From Diaporthe sp. PMI_573 (lineage: Eukaryota; Ascomycota; Sordariomycetes; Diaporthales; Diaporthaceae): a stretch of DNA of 64,000 nt. The position numbers and the translations under genes are program-made. Under the pieces are notes generated by a model that had not been told where the DNA came from, did no database searches, and saw nothing but the letters and a program-made list of their open reading frames with translations. This document shows positions 40,917 through 53,009 of this stretch, piece by piece; the stretch's first letter is position 1, and every line of letters begins with the position of its first letter. The stretch spans positions 310,001 to 374,000 of the forward strand of contig JAJTUP010000051.1 in assembly GCA_021399435.1 (NCBI GenBank), read 5' to 3'.

Positions 40917-41720
40917 TTAAACCTGGGTCCCAAGCCCCTTCATATCCACCAAACTAACAACCTCCCGAATCCGTCCCCTATCAAACCAATAAAACACAAT
41001 CTCGGGGATCTTTACGGGCCTCCCACCACCACCGACAGGCGGCGCCACCCCACCACCAAAAGACCCAACCATCGTGCCGGCAAACTGAAGCCGCGCAGCA
41101 ACGACCTGCCTCCCCTCGTCGACGACCAAACCCAAAACCTCGCACCTGATATCGGGGATGGCGGCGGCCCGGACCTCCTGGATGAGGGCTTGGTACTCCG
41201 GGGCGCTGAGGGGGCGAGTGTTGTGCGTGACGGGGTGGCGGAGGAAGTATGAGAGGGCTGTGGGGGTTGCGGGGTTGGCCATGAAGGTTTTTATGTAGGC
41301 CTTGTAGGTTTCCGCGAGGGGCTGGGGCGTATATCTAGTTGAGAAGGAGGGCGGACGCGGGTGCGTGGGGATTGTGGATGCGCGGTGGGCCCCGCCGCTG
41401 TTGGCTTGTGATGGCTCGTCTAGGATGATTGATGTTGACGAGGAGGAGGAGGGGTCTGGGGTGGTGGTGATGTGTGCTGCCAGCTCGGTGGTCGGCTGGT
41501 CCTCTTCCCCACCGGGTGAGGATATGTTGCGTAGGGTGAGGATTACCCTGGCTACGATGAGAGGAGACGAGGCATCTCTGACGAGGAAGTCGAGTTCCGA
41601 GCGGACGATCTCGTGTGTGACGTCCTCGATGGTTATCTCCGCGTGCTCGTGCGGTTTGTTTTCGAGGTGCCGGTTGAGCACTTCAAGGAGCACGGCGTTG
41701 GTTGCTGCATTTGAAGCCAT
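40917..41720 (-). CDS. Protein with SnoaL-like C-terminal domain
   Basis: A 267-aa intronless protein. Its C-terminal part (about 125-265) has the order seen in SnoaL/NTF2-fold proteins: helix TYKAYIKTFMANP, then ALSYFLRHPVTHN, EYQALIQEVRAAAIPDIRCEV, the strand QVVAARLQFAGTMVG and closing strands EIVFYWFDRGRIREVVSLVD. The N-terminal half (1-125) has a helix and strand pair (LEVLNRHL, ARVILTLRNI) and a Ser-rich linker, and may be a divergent first SnoaL domain. No enzyme can be assigned. Many fungal genes of this type sit alone. It converges on the F-box-like gene. Confidence 0.68.
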   Translation of the reverse strand: MASNAATNAVLLEVLNRHLENKPHEHAEITIEDVTHEIVRSELDFLVRDASSPLIVARVILTLRNISSPGGEEDQPTTELAAHITTTPDPSSSSSTSIILDEPSQANSGGAHRASTIPTHPRPPSFSTRYTPQPLAETYKAYIKTFMANPATPTALSYFLRHPVTHNTRPLSAPEYQALIQEVRAAAIPDIRCEVLGLVVDEGRQVVAARLQFAGTMVGSFGGGVAPPVGGGGRPVKIPEIVFYWFDRGRIREVVSLVDMKGLGTQV

Positions 41721-42738
41721 CGTGGTTTGGCTGAGTCTGATGAGGTCCTTCGATTAATTTTGGTGAGGTCTCTCGGCCGTGATTGATCGTTCTGCGGAGG
41801 GAAGTAAACAGCAGTGCCTACACGCGCCGTTTGAACAGGCCGCGTGATGTCATTTTAAAAGACCAGGATGCATATCGAGATAGTAATTAGCCGATATGCT
41901 TATTACTCTGCATTTATGTCATCGCGGGCTTGTGTCACCGAACAAAACATGCGACGTGTCCTGGCTTTAAGCATAAGGGGAAGAATTCGAAATCCGTGGT
42001 GCATATAGAAACTTGCAGCCCAGTGGCATATATGAACTCCATTACATCTGGTCCATATAATAAGCCAGGACCGAGAACGGACTGGCATCTTGGAGTCCTA
42101 GAATGCAATGTCTCCGAGTGGATTGGAACCAATTGACATGCATCCATTCGACCGCTTTCATAATACACAGTACTATGGATGTTAACGTTCACGTCTCTGA
42201 GCACATGTTGAATCCAACATTCAAACCCACTAGGGCGAACTACCTACAGTAGATAGTTATCTCGAGGGTTGCAGGGTTACCCTGATCTCTATAGCCGACG
42301 CACCACGCACCTGTCATCCAACCCCGCCTCCCTGGGCAGCGAACCACGCGTATCTGCCAATAATAATGCCGGGAACGAAAATTCTCAGGCAAACTTAAAA
42401 GGGCTTATTCCCTTATCTGCGGCACAAATAGAAGATCATCATGGTGAGAGTTTGATATGGGGACTCCGCACCTGGCAGATTGTGGTCCAAGTCTGTGTAG
42501 CTAACCATGACATCAAAGCCGGGCCAGGCACGGGCTCCAGAAAGCGACCCGATATCTTGGGACGCAGATAAGCATGCGACGCTGGGTGGGAATGTCCCGC
42601 TAGTGGTCTGTATAATAATTGGACGGCTGCGGCTCCGCAGCGTTGCTTTCGTCACCTACCGGTCCAGTTCTTGTCTACATACTTAGCGGTCTCGAGATTC
42701 CATCGCTACTGGTAGTAGACATTGACATATCAGAGACT
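41721..42738. other. Intergenic, no supported gene
   Basis: 1 kb of short, overlapping ORFs. It carries the divergent promoters of the SnoaL-like gene and the NCS1 permease. No repeat or RNA gene is recognised. Confidence 0.4.
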
Positions 42739-44897
42739 ATGGACCTCGCTTCGGAAGGCTCCGCCACTAGGCGGTTCATCAGGCGTCTTGAGGTACCACC
42801 TCCGAAGGGCAATACCTACGCTATTACCGACTGGGTCAACGCCGACCTGATTCCAATGGACAGCTCGAGGAGGACTTGGAACGGGTGGAAGTACGTTGTG
42901 TACTGGGCAACTGGAGGCAAGCTATTGTTCCTAAGAAACTACTCTCTAACCGCGGCCACGAATCACCCATACTTACTTGCATCGGATGTATCCAGGCTTT
43001 GCTATATATAACTACAACACAGGCTCCGCCATCATCGCCTACGGCTTGAGCGCCAAGCAGGCGCTTGCCGCAGGTATCCTCAGTCCCATCGTACTGGTTA
43101 CCATGTGCATTCTGTGCGGTGTAAGTCTCAGCTGAGGGCCAGCTTCTATCAAAATGGCGCTTCTCTTCTTCCCTGGCGACCCCCTCTTATTGACGGTGTG
43201 TGTACCTCCCAACAGTGGCCCGGCGGTTCTCATCACATCACCTACACCGTGGTCTGTCGACTAGCCTGGGGCATGCGCGGGAGCTGGTTTGCAGTCTTCT
43301 TCCGCGTGATGCCGGCGGTGGTCTGGGACGGCATCGAGGCCTGGTGGGGGGCCCAGGCCATATCGACCATGATCGGGACGTGGTCCCTCCGTTGGGCGGA
43401 CTGGGAACACCCCCTCGCGAACGGCACGATGGAGCTGAAGGACTTTATCGGTTTCATCATCTACCACTTCCTCTTCCTGGCGGTGATGTGGCTGCCTCCG
43501 GAGAAGCTGCATCGTCCGTTCCACGTCTCCTTCGTTGGCTTCACGATGGTGATCATAGGTCTTGTCATCTGGTCGACTCATACGGCCGGCGGTGGTGGTC
43601 AGTACTTTGCAAGTGATTACAAACCTCCTCCAGCGCTGGCAGGTTCTATAGGTAAGACGCCGCTTCTAGTGGCACGTGCCGAACACGAGCATGAACTGAC
43701 ATTGTCCAGGATGGGCTTCCGTGTACGGTGCGACCGCGGTCTTGGGAAATACGGCGGTTGTGACGATGGGCGGGTCAGCGTGGTGCCGCTTTGCCAGCGA
43801 GAACCGCAGGTCCATGATCGCACAAGCCATCGCCTGTCCCATTTTCATCTACGCCGCGTTCGCCCTCGGGATCCTAGTGACTTCGGCCTCGAGCAACGTG
43901 ATCGGAGAGGCATACTGGCAGCCCTTCCTTCTACTGCGACAGATCCAATCGCACTACAACAACTCTTCGGGATCTCGAGCTGCTGTTTTCTTTGCTTCTG
44001 CGGCTCTGGCGTTGGCGCAAGTCACTGTCAACATGATCTTGAATAGTGTCGCTGCTGCTATGTACGTCTGGTTCTGGCCTGTCTTTCGGTCCTGATTCCT
44101 TTGGCGCATGAAAATAGAATTCTTACTGACGAGACCGCTTGGTATTGGCAGGGACATGGCAAGTTATAGCCCAAAGTGGCTTACGATCCGACGGTGCAGC
44201 TACATCATTGCTTGCTTGGGCATATGTACCAACCCTTGGCAAATAACAACGACTGCGGCCACTTTCATCCAGGTGAGTGGGCTATGTACCTATTTCGAGT
44301 TGCCCCCAGGTTTCTCTAACGTCTTGTCCATACAGGTTCTTTCAGGCTTCGGGACGTTCTATGGTCCCATCTCCGGCATCCTGGTGGCGGATTTCTGGAT
44401 TGTCAGAAAACGCCTGATCAAGATGAGGGACCTGTATATCGGAAACGAGGAGAGCATATACTGGTATTCGCACGGGTAAGTGAGCTTTAGCATCTTTCTC
44501 AGACCACAAAACCTCATTCCCAAATAGGTTCAACTGGCGTGCGTTCGTAACATTTGCCGTATCGATCGCACCCGCGCTCCCGGGCTACATCATGAGCTGC
44601 GCAAACATCGACGGGGAGCCCAACAACACCATGAAGCTCTCGCGGCTTGGGTTCATCATCGGGTTCGTGGTCGCCGTGGTGGTCTATCCTCTCTTGAACT
44701 TCATCTCCCCGCCGAGAGGGCTCGGGGAGGGGGTGGACCACCATGATGAGGACATGTTCGTCTTGCCGAGCGCGTTTGACCAGAGCAGGCCGACGCAGGG
44801 CAAGTACTCGGTCGTCGAGGGCGTGGCTGATGTCGATTCGAGGGATAGCGACAATGGCCGCGCGGAGAAGAATGTGGTTGGGGCAGAGAAGTTCTGA
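42739..44897 (+). CDS. NCS1 family nucleobase/allantoin permease, 7 exons
   Basis: Exons: 42739-42916, 42996-43120, 43216-43651, 43710-44061, 44152-44272, 44336-44475, 44528-44897; product 573 aa. The first intron begins with GC (GGAG|GCAAGC) and ends CCAG; the splice recreates WATGGFAIYNYNTGSAIIAYGL, a hallmark NCS1 segment (here quoted across two exons only to show the join). All other introns are GT-AG. Other family marks are NTYAITDWVNADLIPM near the N-terminus, GSWFAVFFRVMPAVVW, and FYGPISGILVADFWIVRKR near helix 10. NCS1 carriers have 12 helices and take up purines, pyrimidines, allantoin, thiamine or related compounds with H+ or Na+. The pattern is nearer the Fur-type (uracil/allantoin/uridine) branch than the cytosine-purine branch, but the substrate is not settled. 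Confidence 0.9.
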
Positions 44898-45286
44898 TAC
44901 GCGGAATCGATGTCTGGCTGTAAATCACTCGTTTATTCAGGGTGATTAGGCCAATCGTTCACAGTATGTAGGGGTCCAAGGCCTGTCTTCACGGTAATTT
45001 CGGTGCATACGCGTGTTGAAACGAGCTGTATTCAATCTGACTTGAACTCTTGAGGGGGCTCCTTTACCATGTAGTCCCTCCGATGTCGTTTTTCACTATC
45101 ATTGGGTGCCAACGCCTAGCAAAATCAATGCAAGTGATTATTCCAATCCTGCAAACCATGCTGTGGTAAATTCAAAGAACTACTCTCCCCCAACGTTTAT
45201 ATCTCAGCTTTTGTATCATTCGCTTGTATTATTCAATTGGCGTTAGAACCGGTCGGCAGGCAAGCGACAACCATACACGTCAATCT
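44898..45286. other. Convergent intergenic spacer
   Basis: 389 bp between the ends of the permease and DUF7708 genes. Nothing is recognised apart from presumed 3' UTRs. Confidence 0.4.
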
Positions 45287-46978
45287 TCATCTCTTTTTGA
45301 CCCAAGACTGCTTCAATTTCACAGGACCACCTCTGATGCTCACAGCCCTCTGGTGCTTCACCCCTCGTGGAGGCTTTACAGTGACAACTCGGTTGGCTGA
45401 GTGTAAGGCACCCACTTGCCCTGACATCACTGGGCCATATCCAACAAGTAGGATTTTGAATATCCTCTGAGTACCGCACTGCGAAAGAGAGTCAAAAAAG
45501 GACAACAGCGCCGTCGCCCAGTTGAATCCTTCCACTTCGAGACTGGCGGTGTGCAATACCTGGAGGTCGATGATGATGAACACGGGGCCACTGAGCTGAA
45601 CAAGCACGCACTTGAAGATTCGGAACCACTCCTCCGCGGTGATGGCCGTGTGGAACTGGGAGCAAGTCACCGCGAGAGACTTTTCATGGACGAAGGCCTG
45701 TGGTCTCCCTGCCTTGAGGGCCTGGAGCGTGAGGTGCTTCAAGATGTCCACCGAGGAGATTTGCCTCTTGTTTGAACCTTCGCTGTCATTCGCCACATTG
45801 TTGAATGCCCAGAGGACGGTGACGCCCGACTGCTGCAGTTGTTCCACAACGGCCACGCAGAAATACCTCACGGCAAGTCGGGTTCTGAACGAGCCCTTTA
45901 TCGCCGCCGCTTCAGATGTGTCGGAGTTGGACCAAGCCATAAGTATTCTGGAGGAACAGAGACTCCCCATGGACTGCTTCTCTGCCCGTTTACCACTCTT
46001 GGCCAAGCGTGCGAGGTTCTGGTAAGCCTGAACATGGTCCCCCAGCGCCGACAAGGACACGCTGGAGATGATGTTGGAAAATTGGATATCTGTAACCCGT
46101 TGGTTTGTGTCGATGGCTGCACTGGAATTGATCGCTTGGAACTCTGCAGAGAGTAAGTATAATCCCATATAGCGACGAACCTAACATATCGATATCGAAC
46201 CTACCTGCCATCATCTTCCTCATGTCCATAACAGCGGTGCGGGTGTCAGAAAGCTCTAAGTGAATGGCTCTTACTTCAGCCTGCGATCCTGAAGCAGCGA
46301 GCTGGTCAAGTCTCCGAGACTGGCTTTCTATATCCTCGAGAAGGTCCTTGTACCGGAGCTCAGGCGGTCTGGTGATGCTATGTAGGATGTGCTGGAATGG
46401 GTTCTCCCGGAACCATTCAATTGCCCGGATGAAAAATTTGATGGTGTAGGCGTAGAGGTCCGCTAACGCTGACTTCATGCGGTCCGTTGGGTAAAGGACT
46501 GTGTAAAAGTCAAGTCGAGGGAGAGCATCTGCAACTCGTGATAGTGCCTTCGCAAGCAACTCAAAGACCGCTTCGTGGTTTTGAGCACCCTAAGGGTTAT
46601 TAACAATCTCTATATCGTATGTAGTTCGCGTGGATGCCGGTAATGAATCCCATCCCGCGCGATGGTGGAATCGCTTACCACGAGCAAGATCTTGAAGGCA
46701 CCCCAGACCAAAGACGTGTATTCAGGATGATGCTGTACAAAGACGTCTAGGATATTGCCATAATGGTGTACTTTCGAAGTTAGGCGCAGGATCCACTTTC
46801 TGAGTTTTTGGCTGTTCCTCTTCTCGTTGTATCGAGCATGGCACTCGCCTAGAGTCTTGAGAATGTCATCGATACTGTTTGTCTCTCGAGCTAGGAGTCT
46901 TTTCCTATCGTCATGGGTAAGAAGCTCGCAAAAGCGTGCTACGGCAGTCTCGTAAGCCTCTTGGGCTACGTTTGACAA
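45287..46978 (-). CDS. DUF7708 protein (NLR-type N-terminal module) without a readable P-loop
   Basis: Three exons (46978-46679, 46589-46205, 46143-45287), joined in phases 0 and 1, encode 513 aa. The N-terminal 270 residues match the domain found at the front of many fungal STAND/NLR proteins: a long helical start (VAQEAYETAVARFCELLTHDDRK), HPEYTSLVWGAFKILLV, then HEAVFELLAKALSRVADALPR and RAIEWFRENPFQHILHSITRP. The second half contains LQQSGVTVLWAFNNV and the block GPVFIIIDLQVLH seen in related proteins. The usual GxxxxGKS/T Walker A motif of a NACHT or NB-ARC domain is absent, and there are no WD, ankyrin or TPR repeats. It may be a truncated or helper-type paralogue. It is divergent from the AAA ATPase. 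Confidence 0.72.
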
Positions 46979-47354
46979 CGATCTTCTCCTCAGTTAGCTA
47001 ATGGGTAGATCATTATGACCCGGGCGGTAAGGCTTTGCCCCTCCGTCTAATTATCCACCAAAGGTCTCACCTATGATTGATGCCGTCCTTGGATTCTCCA
47101 TACCAAGTCTCAAGAAGCCTTGTCTCATTCATCATGTACGTCGTGGAGTCCCTTATGCCTTTCAAACATTCAGGATGATCGAAAATAGACCAAGGATGAA
47201 AAATGCACATTTACCTAAGACCTTAATATGCATGTCATTTTTGGGCTGTAGATGATTAGGCAGCTAGCCACATGACCCGCATCCTACTATAGGTACCTAC
47301 ATATGCAATATTCGTTCACTCAACACAGTGGCTGCAGGTAGGCGGCAGAGCTGA

Positions 47355-50300
47355 CTTGACCCCGCTCCAGGTCTCTGGGGGCGCAGAGACAAGAAGCGAA
47401 ATTCACGTCAGCCTCAGTCTGCGAAAGCATCACTTTCCAAGCTTCGATCTCCCGCCAAACTGGATCCGCCTCAAGTATCCGAGGCCCCGTCAAGGGACGC
47501 AGAGGTTCACGATAGTCTCCCGAAACCAATAGAACAAGCATTGGGAGATCTTCAGGAACCCTTTGATCAGCCTACAGCGCTTTCCTCAGAACTCAGCGGC
47601 CCAGCGTCTGTCCTTTCCAAGGAGAGTGTTCGGAGCGACCTTGGAGCCCAACCTCGGACCTTGCGACTCGAGCAATTCGGGGCCCTTGAGTTTACGCCCA
47701 TCAAAGCCGCACGTCCTAGTCGTTCTGTCATCAACTCAAGTGATCGCTCGGTCCTTGGAATTCCGGGATTGGACGATTCAGAACCAAGACGTCGTGTTAT
47801 CGATCCAAAGCGCCTGGAATCGTGGGTCCATGAAGCAGGTATCGAGCTTTTCGGTCGAGAAGGCCTGCAGAAACTCGAGCAACGCCTTCGCGACGAGCAA
47901 CGCCTTCACACTGAGCAAGGCGAAATACGGGCCACATCATCCGAAGATAACGCCCTACTGAGCTTCAAGCACCTTACAATCTCACGAGACCAGACCGCAG
48001 CCAGTGACTTCGAGCGGGAACGTCTTTTGGCCCTCTCTGGCATTCCGAATCGCTCTGCTACCGATTCAGCTATACCGCCACCTGCTGCTTCGGCCACCGC
48101 TATTCACGTTAGAACTGGCGCATCTAATCCATACTCATTCGACCCTCCTAAGACAGCGCCGGCCGTAGTACAGACACTTGAATCCCTCTCGCTGTTTCGA
48201 AAGTACCATATTGATTCAACGTCTGTAGCCGAGGCTAAAATTAACAATATGGACGGAGAGACGGGTCCGCCCAGAATTGTACCGGGAAATATTGGCTCGA
48301 CAGATATCGAGGCAAGGATCCCGAGTCCTCCCATATCGGAACTAAAGGAAAGAATCAAGCAGCTGGAGATTGAAATTGAAAATCTTAGACAACCACCTTC
48401 TTCAGCACCGGACACTACGCCGACGAAGACGGAGCCACCAGTATTCCAAATATTGAATTACATTGTTGGTGCGCGTACCGCTTTCTTGGGCTGGCCAACT
48501 TGGGAAGCGACAGAAGGCTCCCCATTGACCATCAAAGGCAACCAACCGGTGGGAAATGTAGAGACGCTGCTGCATCGCAAGGGGAACGTAGCCTTCGTGG
48601 TTCAGAGATGGTTTGCTGCGGGCGTCATGCCCAACGCAAAGGAAGTTGAAAAGGCCAACAAAGACGGCCTTAATCTTCCGGAACCTATGCCAGCATTTAC
48701 GCGCACCGTACTCATCAGCGAGGAGATGAAGGGGGCTTTCACAACATTCCTGCGAGCCGCGAAGGACCACTTTGGTGAATTCGAGGATTTTGAGCCAGGA
48801 CAATCCTTGTCGAGTCCTTATACATTTTGGTACCACTGTCGAAAGACCCAGATCGTTGCAGGGATGCCAGCCGAGGAGCAAGAGCTCATGAGACTCCTAA
48901 CAGCATGGATAGAAGAGTCGTATGGAGGACAGTATTCTGAGGCCGAGGACCTGTTCCAGAAAGGCGTCGTCAAGAGCTCTATGATTCCCTACCTGATCGC
49001 GCCGGGCGAGCTTTTCACTTGGAAGGAGCACGGCCAGCATGTCGTAGTCTTTAAAGCAGAGTCGTGGCCACGGACTAAAGGGCCCAAAGTATCTTCTGAT
49101 TCCACAAACTCAAGCGAAGAGGCGTGGGAGGTCGACGCATGGGCATACCGGTACGATGGGAAGTTCTGGAAGAACTACGGGCAACTCAACGTTTACTATA
49201 CCCACCCACCGAAAGAAGATGCAGAAACGGCGATTTCCATGCTGCGCGCAATACCTCTGAGGTTTCAAAGTGAAGAGCAAAGACTGAGTCTTGAGGCAAG
49301 GGGGAGGACTTTCTGGAAGTGTCGTCGTCAAAGATTCGTGTCCTACCAAATGGAGGATGCAGAGGACCAGCTTAGCAGGGTGAGCAGCTCAATCTCTACT
49401 GGCGCAAGACTCGATACTGACAGCCACCAAAGCTTGATGAAAGGTACATGATAGACTTCTCCGTGTATCGAAAGCTGCATTCGGATACCCAGGGATTTAA
49501 AAACATGTATCCACGAATTGACCCCAGCGATTACGAGGACTTTGACATTACGGATGACGAAGGCGGCCCAAAAGGAGAAGACATAATGCTGCTTCCTTCA
49601 AGAATAGTTGGATATGACATGCGTCGGAAAGCTTGGAGTAAGTGTTTACCGTTCATATGTTGGGACTGCAGCTCATTGAAACATAGGCGACTTGGACATC
49701 GACCGCATCCGAGAAGTCCAATGGCGAAAGGAGGCATTCGATCACCTTGTAGTAGATGAAGACACCAAAGATCTCATACAAGCTCTCATCACTAACAAAA
49801 TCGCGGCCAGTAAGAGTACTGGTAGGTTCAACCATGCGGCTGTGTCACAAGCTTGTTAGCCCTGGAGCATGGCTTTGCTTCCCTTTTCTTTTCTGTCTTC
49901 TTCTCACTGACGCGTTCAGACTGGATCGGAACCAAGGGCAACGGTCTCATCATGCTCCTCCACGGCGGACCCGGGACAGGAAAGACTTTCACTGCAGAAA
50001 GCGTCGCCGAGATTACTCAGAAGCCTCTGTATTCGGTCACTTGCGGTGATATAGGGACGAAGCCGGAGGATGTGGAGAAGTATCTCCAGTCCGTTCTGTA
50101 TCTTGGCAAGGTCTGGGATTGTGTCGTCCTGCTTGACGAAGCCGATGTCTTCTTGGAACAGAGAACTCTAAACGACCTCAAGAGAAACGCCCTAGTTTCT
50201 GTTTTCCTGCGAGTACTTGAGTATTACGAAGGGATCATGATTCTTACCTCGAATCGAGTCGGGATATTTGACGAAGCATTCAAATCACGCATCCAGCTAG

Positions 50301-50629
50301 CTCTGCGCTACGAGAACCTCGGCCGACCCGAGCGTACCAAGATCTGGAGGAACTTCTTCGACAGGCTGAAGCTAATCGGCGAGGAGAACATCGACTACGA
50401 CACTATCGAGTCTTATATCGAGGAATTGTCCGAGTACGAGATGAATGGACGGCAAATCCGCAACGCGATCACGACCGCTCGGCAGCTGGCGCAGTTCAAG
50501 AAGAAACCAATGACGTGGGGACACCTCCGACACGTTATCAAGGTGTCTGGGAAGTTTGATAACTATCTCAAGGGTGTGCACGAGGATATGTCTGACGACT
50601 TGATTGCAAGAGGAGAAGGGTTCCGGTGA
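47355..50629 (+). CDS. AAA ATPase with DUF7025-type domain; 5' end unresolved
   Basis: Three clear introns join exons ending 49379, then 49433-49637, 49687-49821 and 49920-50629, all in frame. The frame is open upstream to 47355 but has no ATG before about 48250, so a further 5' exon or intron is likely and the true start is not found. The protein (at least 960 aa) has a disordered N-terminus, a central DUF7025-like domain (about 48440-49640: ILNYIVGARTAFLGWPTWE, GELFTWKEHGQHVVVF, ERYMIDFSVYRKLH), and one AAA module with Walker A LHGGPGTGKT, Walker B VVLLDEADVF, sensor-1 ILTSNR and an Arg in FKSRIQ. These are widespread in Pezizomycotina; their role is not established. All ATPase residues look intact. 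Confidence 0.85.
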
Positions 50630-52193
50630 TCGCTGGGCCTTGCCCTGTCGACTTGTCTCTGTAGCAGGTAAATGAAGGAGCGGGTAGGCACCAGAGGACA
50701 CATAAATGTGCTGGTCTGTAGACTGTGCGGGGAATCGATACAATGTTGGCCAGGCCTGGTAATCATCACGCAATGCCAGTGTCTGACCGAACAGGTTGAG
50801 TTCCCCAGGGTGAATCATGTGACAGTAGCCCTCGAGTGGCAATGTCAATCCCAATGAAGCCAATCGATTTGAGAAGTTCGCTGCGATGGATTGGAGGTGG
50901 TTACAGAGTCATGACCTTTCCAAGACTGCGACGGCGTGCCGCAGTTTCCGAACAGATCGTCGGTCAGTCCGTCACACCGGAACATCGTCACCAGCAACCC
51001 GCGTTACAGCCGGCAAACCTTACAGCAGTGAACTCGCTGCGCTGCTATTGTCACAGCCAACCGTGCGCCATTGAGCCATGGCATGGACAAATTCTCAATT
51101 TTCGCACACTCGTCACAGGATCTTGAAGATCAGGAGTGGCTTATTGCAACGGAATATCCTTTTAACATGTTGGCCTTGCTCTACGGCCTCGGACATTGAC
51201 GAGACACCAGCAATCTCAGTCTTTGAATGACGTCGAGTCGCCACAATGATTTTGCTTCATCTGAACCCTCGAAATTTCCTCTCCATCTGTTGATCAAATC
51301 CTGGTAACTTTGTTGTTCAATTGCAAAGCCTCCTTGGGGTGCAATGGACGGGACCATCCCTAGTCAACGTTCCATGACGTCCATCCGGGAGATCGCCGCC
51401 GTCAAGTCGGACGAAAAAGGCTTGAGAGGAGATGAGTGACAGCTGTAAGAATTTTCTTTCCGTGATGGGAGGCGCTCATAAGGGGCCATTTTTGAGGCTC
51501 AGCTGGACCTCCACGCCCCACTTGTTCGGGGTACCTGAAACCGCAGGCGAAGCGTCACAGCGCTGTTCCATGCGTCATGGCAAGGGCGTCTAAAACGTCG
51601 AATCCCACGGCAGGGGCTTCGTTCGGCGCCTATCCTGCTGCTGACCCTTGCCCGGGTGGCCCCCAAATATAGAACTGACACGGGCGCGCAAAGTCCACTC
51701 GTTGCCTTCGGAGCCGAGCTGCGCTGCAGATGAGTGGCCTCCGCGGTCTCAAACTTCAGACGCCATGGAGCCGAGTGCTCATGACGCGCGGTTCACGTCG
51801 GATCGTAACGCCGCCGTACGCGAGCTGCGCCCCGGTTGGCTTTCTCGTAAACAGAGTAAATAAGCTGTACGGGGCCTTCATACTGCGGAGCCATTCTTCC
51901 TCACGGACTCTGTCCTTTTCAGTCTTGCCTTCCGGTCGCTTTCCCATTGAGTCTTTCTTTCTTCAATAGATGTTGACCATCTCGACATCCTAGGCCTTGA
52001 CAGGAACAAGCCGTCGATTTTCCAACCCTTGATTTTTTTTCCCCCTGCACAGTGGAGCCATCGCAGTGCGAAGAATCCCCCAAGAAATCCACAACTTGAC
52101 ACCTGGACTTCTACGACAAGACCGAAGAGCACCTGAGTCGGACGCAGGCATTTGCATCCTGTCTCACTTCTTCACCGTTCACTCGACCAAATC
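50630..52193. other. Intergenic, no supported gene
   Basis: 1.56 kb with short ORFs only. The last 200 bp are pyrimidine-rich, consistent with a promoter and leader for the next small gene. Confidence 0.4.
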
Positions 52194-52574
52194 ATGATAC
52201 TATGTCACCTCTCAATACGAAATGTTATCGCCATCATTTACGCCATCCTACTCCAGCTCACTCTCACCTTGGCCTTGCCCACAGGGGACTACACCCAGGC
52301 ATCGCAAATCGAGTCGAGGAGTAGTGTTCAGACACTGCATCTACCAAGCAAAAGAGAAGAACAAATCGATAGTTCATCAATACCAAAGATCGCGGGAGGT
52401 GCAGTCGGCATCGTGGCACTGGGGCTCATATTTGGTCTCGGGTCGGCATCAATCGCCGTGTTTGGGTCCCTTGAGTGGCGGACACGGCGTGACAAGAAGA
52501 AGCAAGAAAAGGGCCAGGTTGACCCGGAGAAGAAGCTGGACGACAGCTCTAGCGAAAAGACAACTATTAGATAA
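52194..52574 (+). CDS. Small signal-peptide/single-TM protein
   Basis: The ATG at 52194 is preferred over the frame opening at 52152, because it starts directly at a hydrophobic leader (MILCHLSIRNVIAIIYAILL, likely cleaved near ALP), giving 126 aa. A short polar ectodomain follows, then a Gly/Ala/Ile-rich membrane span (KIAGGAVGIVALGLIFGLGS) and a highly charged Lys/Glu/Asp cytosolic tail (RTRRDKKKQEKGQVDPEKK). The arrangement suggests a type I membrane protein of the cell periphery. I recognise no family. Intronless, ends at TAA. Confidence 0.55.
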   Translation: MILCHLSIRNVIAIIYAILLQLTLTLALPTGDYTQASQIESRSSVQTLHLPSKREEQIDSSSIPKIAGGAVGIVALGLIFGLGSASIAVFGSLEWRTRRDKKKQEKGQVDPEKKLDDSSSEKTTIR

Positions 52575-52816
52575 TGATAATGTCTTGAAATATTCATGTG
52601 CCTTGAACATGCGCTCCTCCTGCCCAGGTTGACTCAACACCAGATTTTGTGTGTTCTCCGCATCAATGAATTTCTGATTTGCCGACGACAGAATCTAGTC
52701 AGTGGCCATTGAGTACAATAATGGAATTGCAGACACGAAGAGTACGGCCGAGGCCAACAGGCCAGTACTTGGGGTCTTTTTCAAAAGTGGAAGGCCGTTC
52801 ATAGACGAATCACCAC

Positions 52817-52837
52817 CAGTGATGTTATTGGATTGGA
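52817..52837 (+). repeat. hAT left terminal inverted repeat
   Basis: 21 bp beginning CAGTG, identical in inverse orientation to 55869-55889, and preceded by the target duplication ATCACCAC. Confidence 0.93.
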
Positions 52838-53009
52838 TTGGAGCTGGATCCGAGCCTCGATCCAATCCAGTCCAGACGTGGGGACAGGCAGCCTCCAGGA
52901 TATCCAGAACCGATCCAGTTCATATCTTTACCCTTTTGGGACAATCAATGAGCCGCTGAATAAGCAGACTTGGAGTAGAACTGTTCTTGTCCTTGGGTTA
53001 TGACACCAC

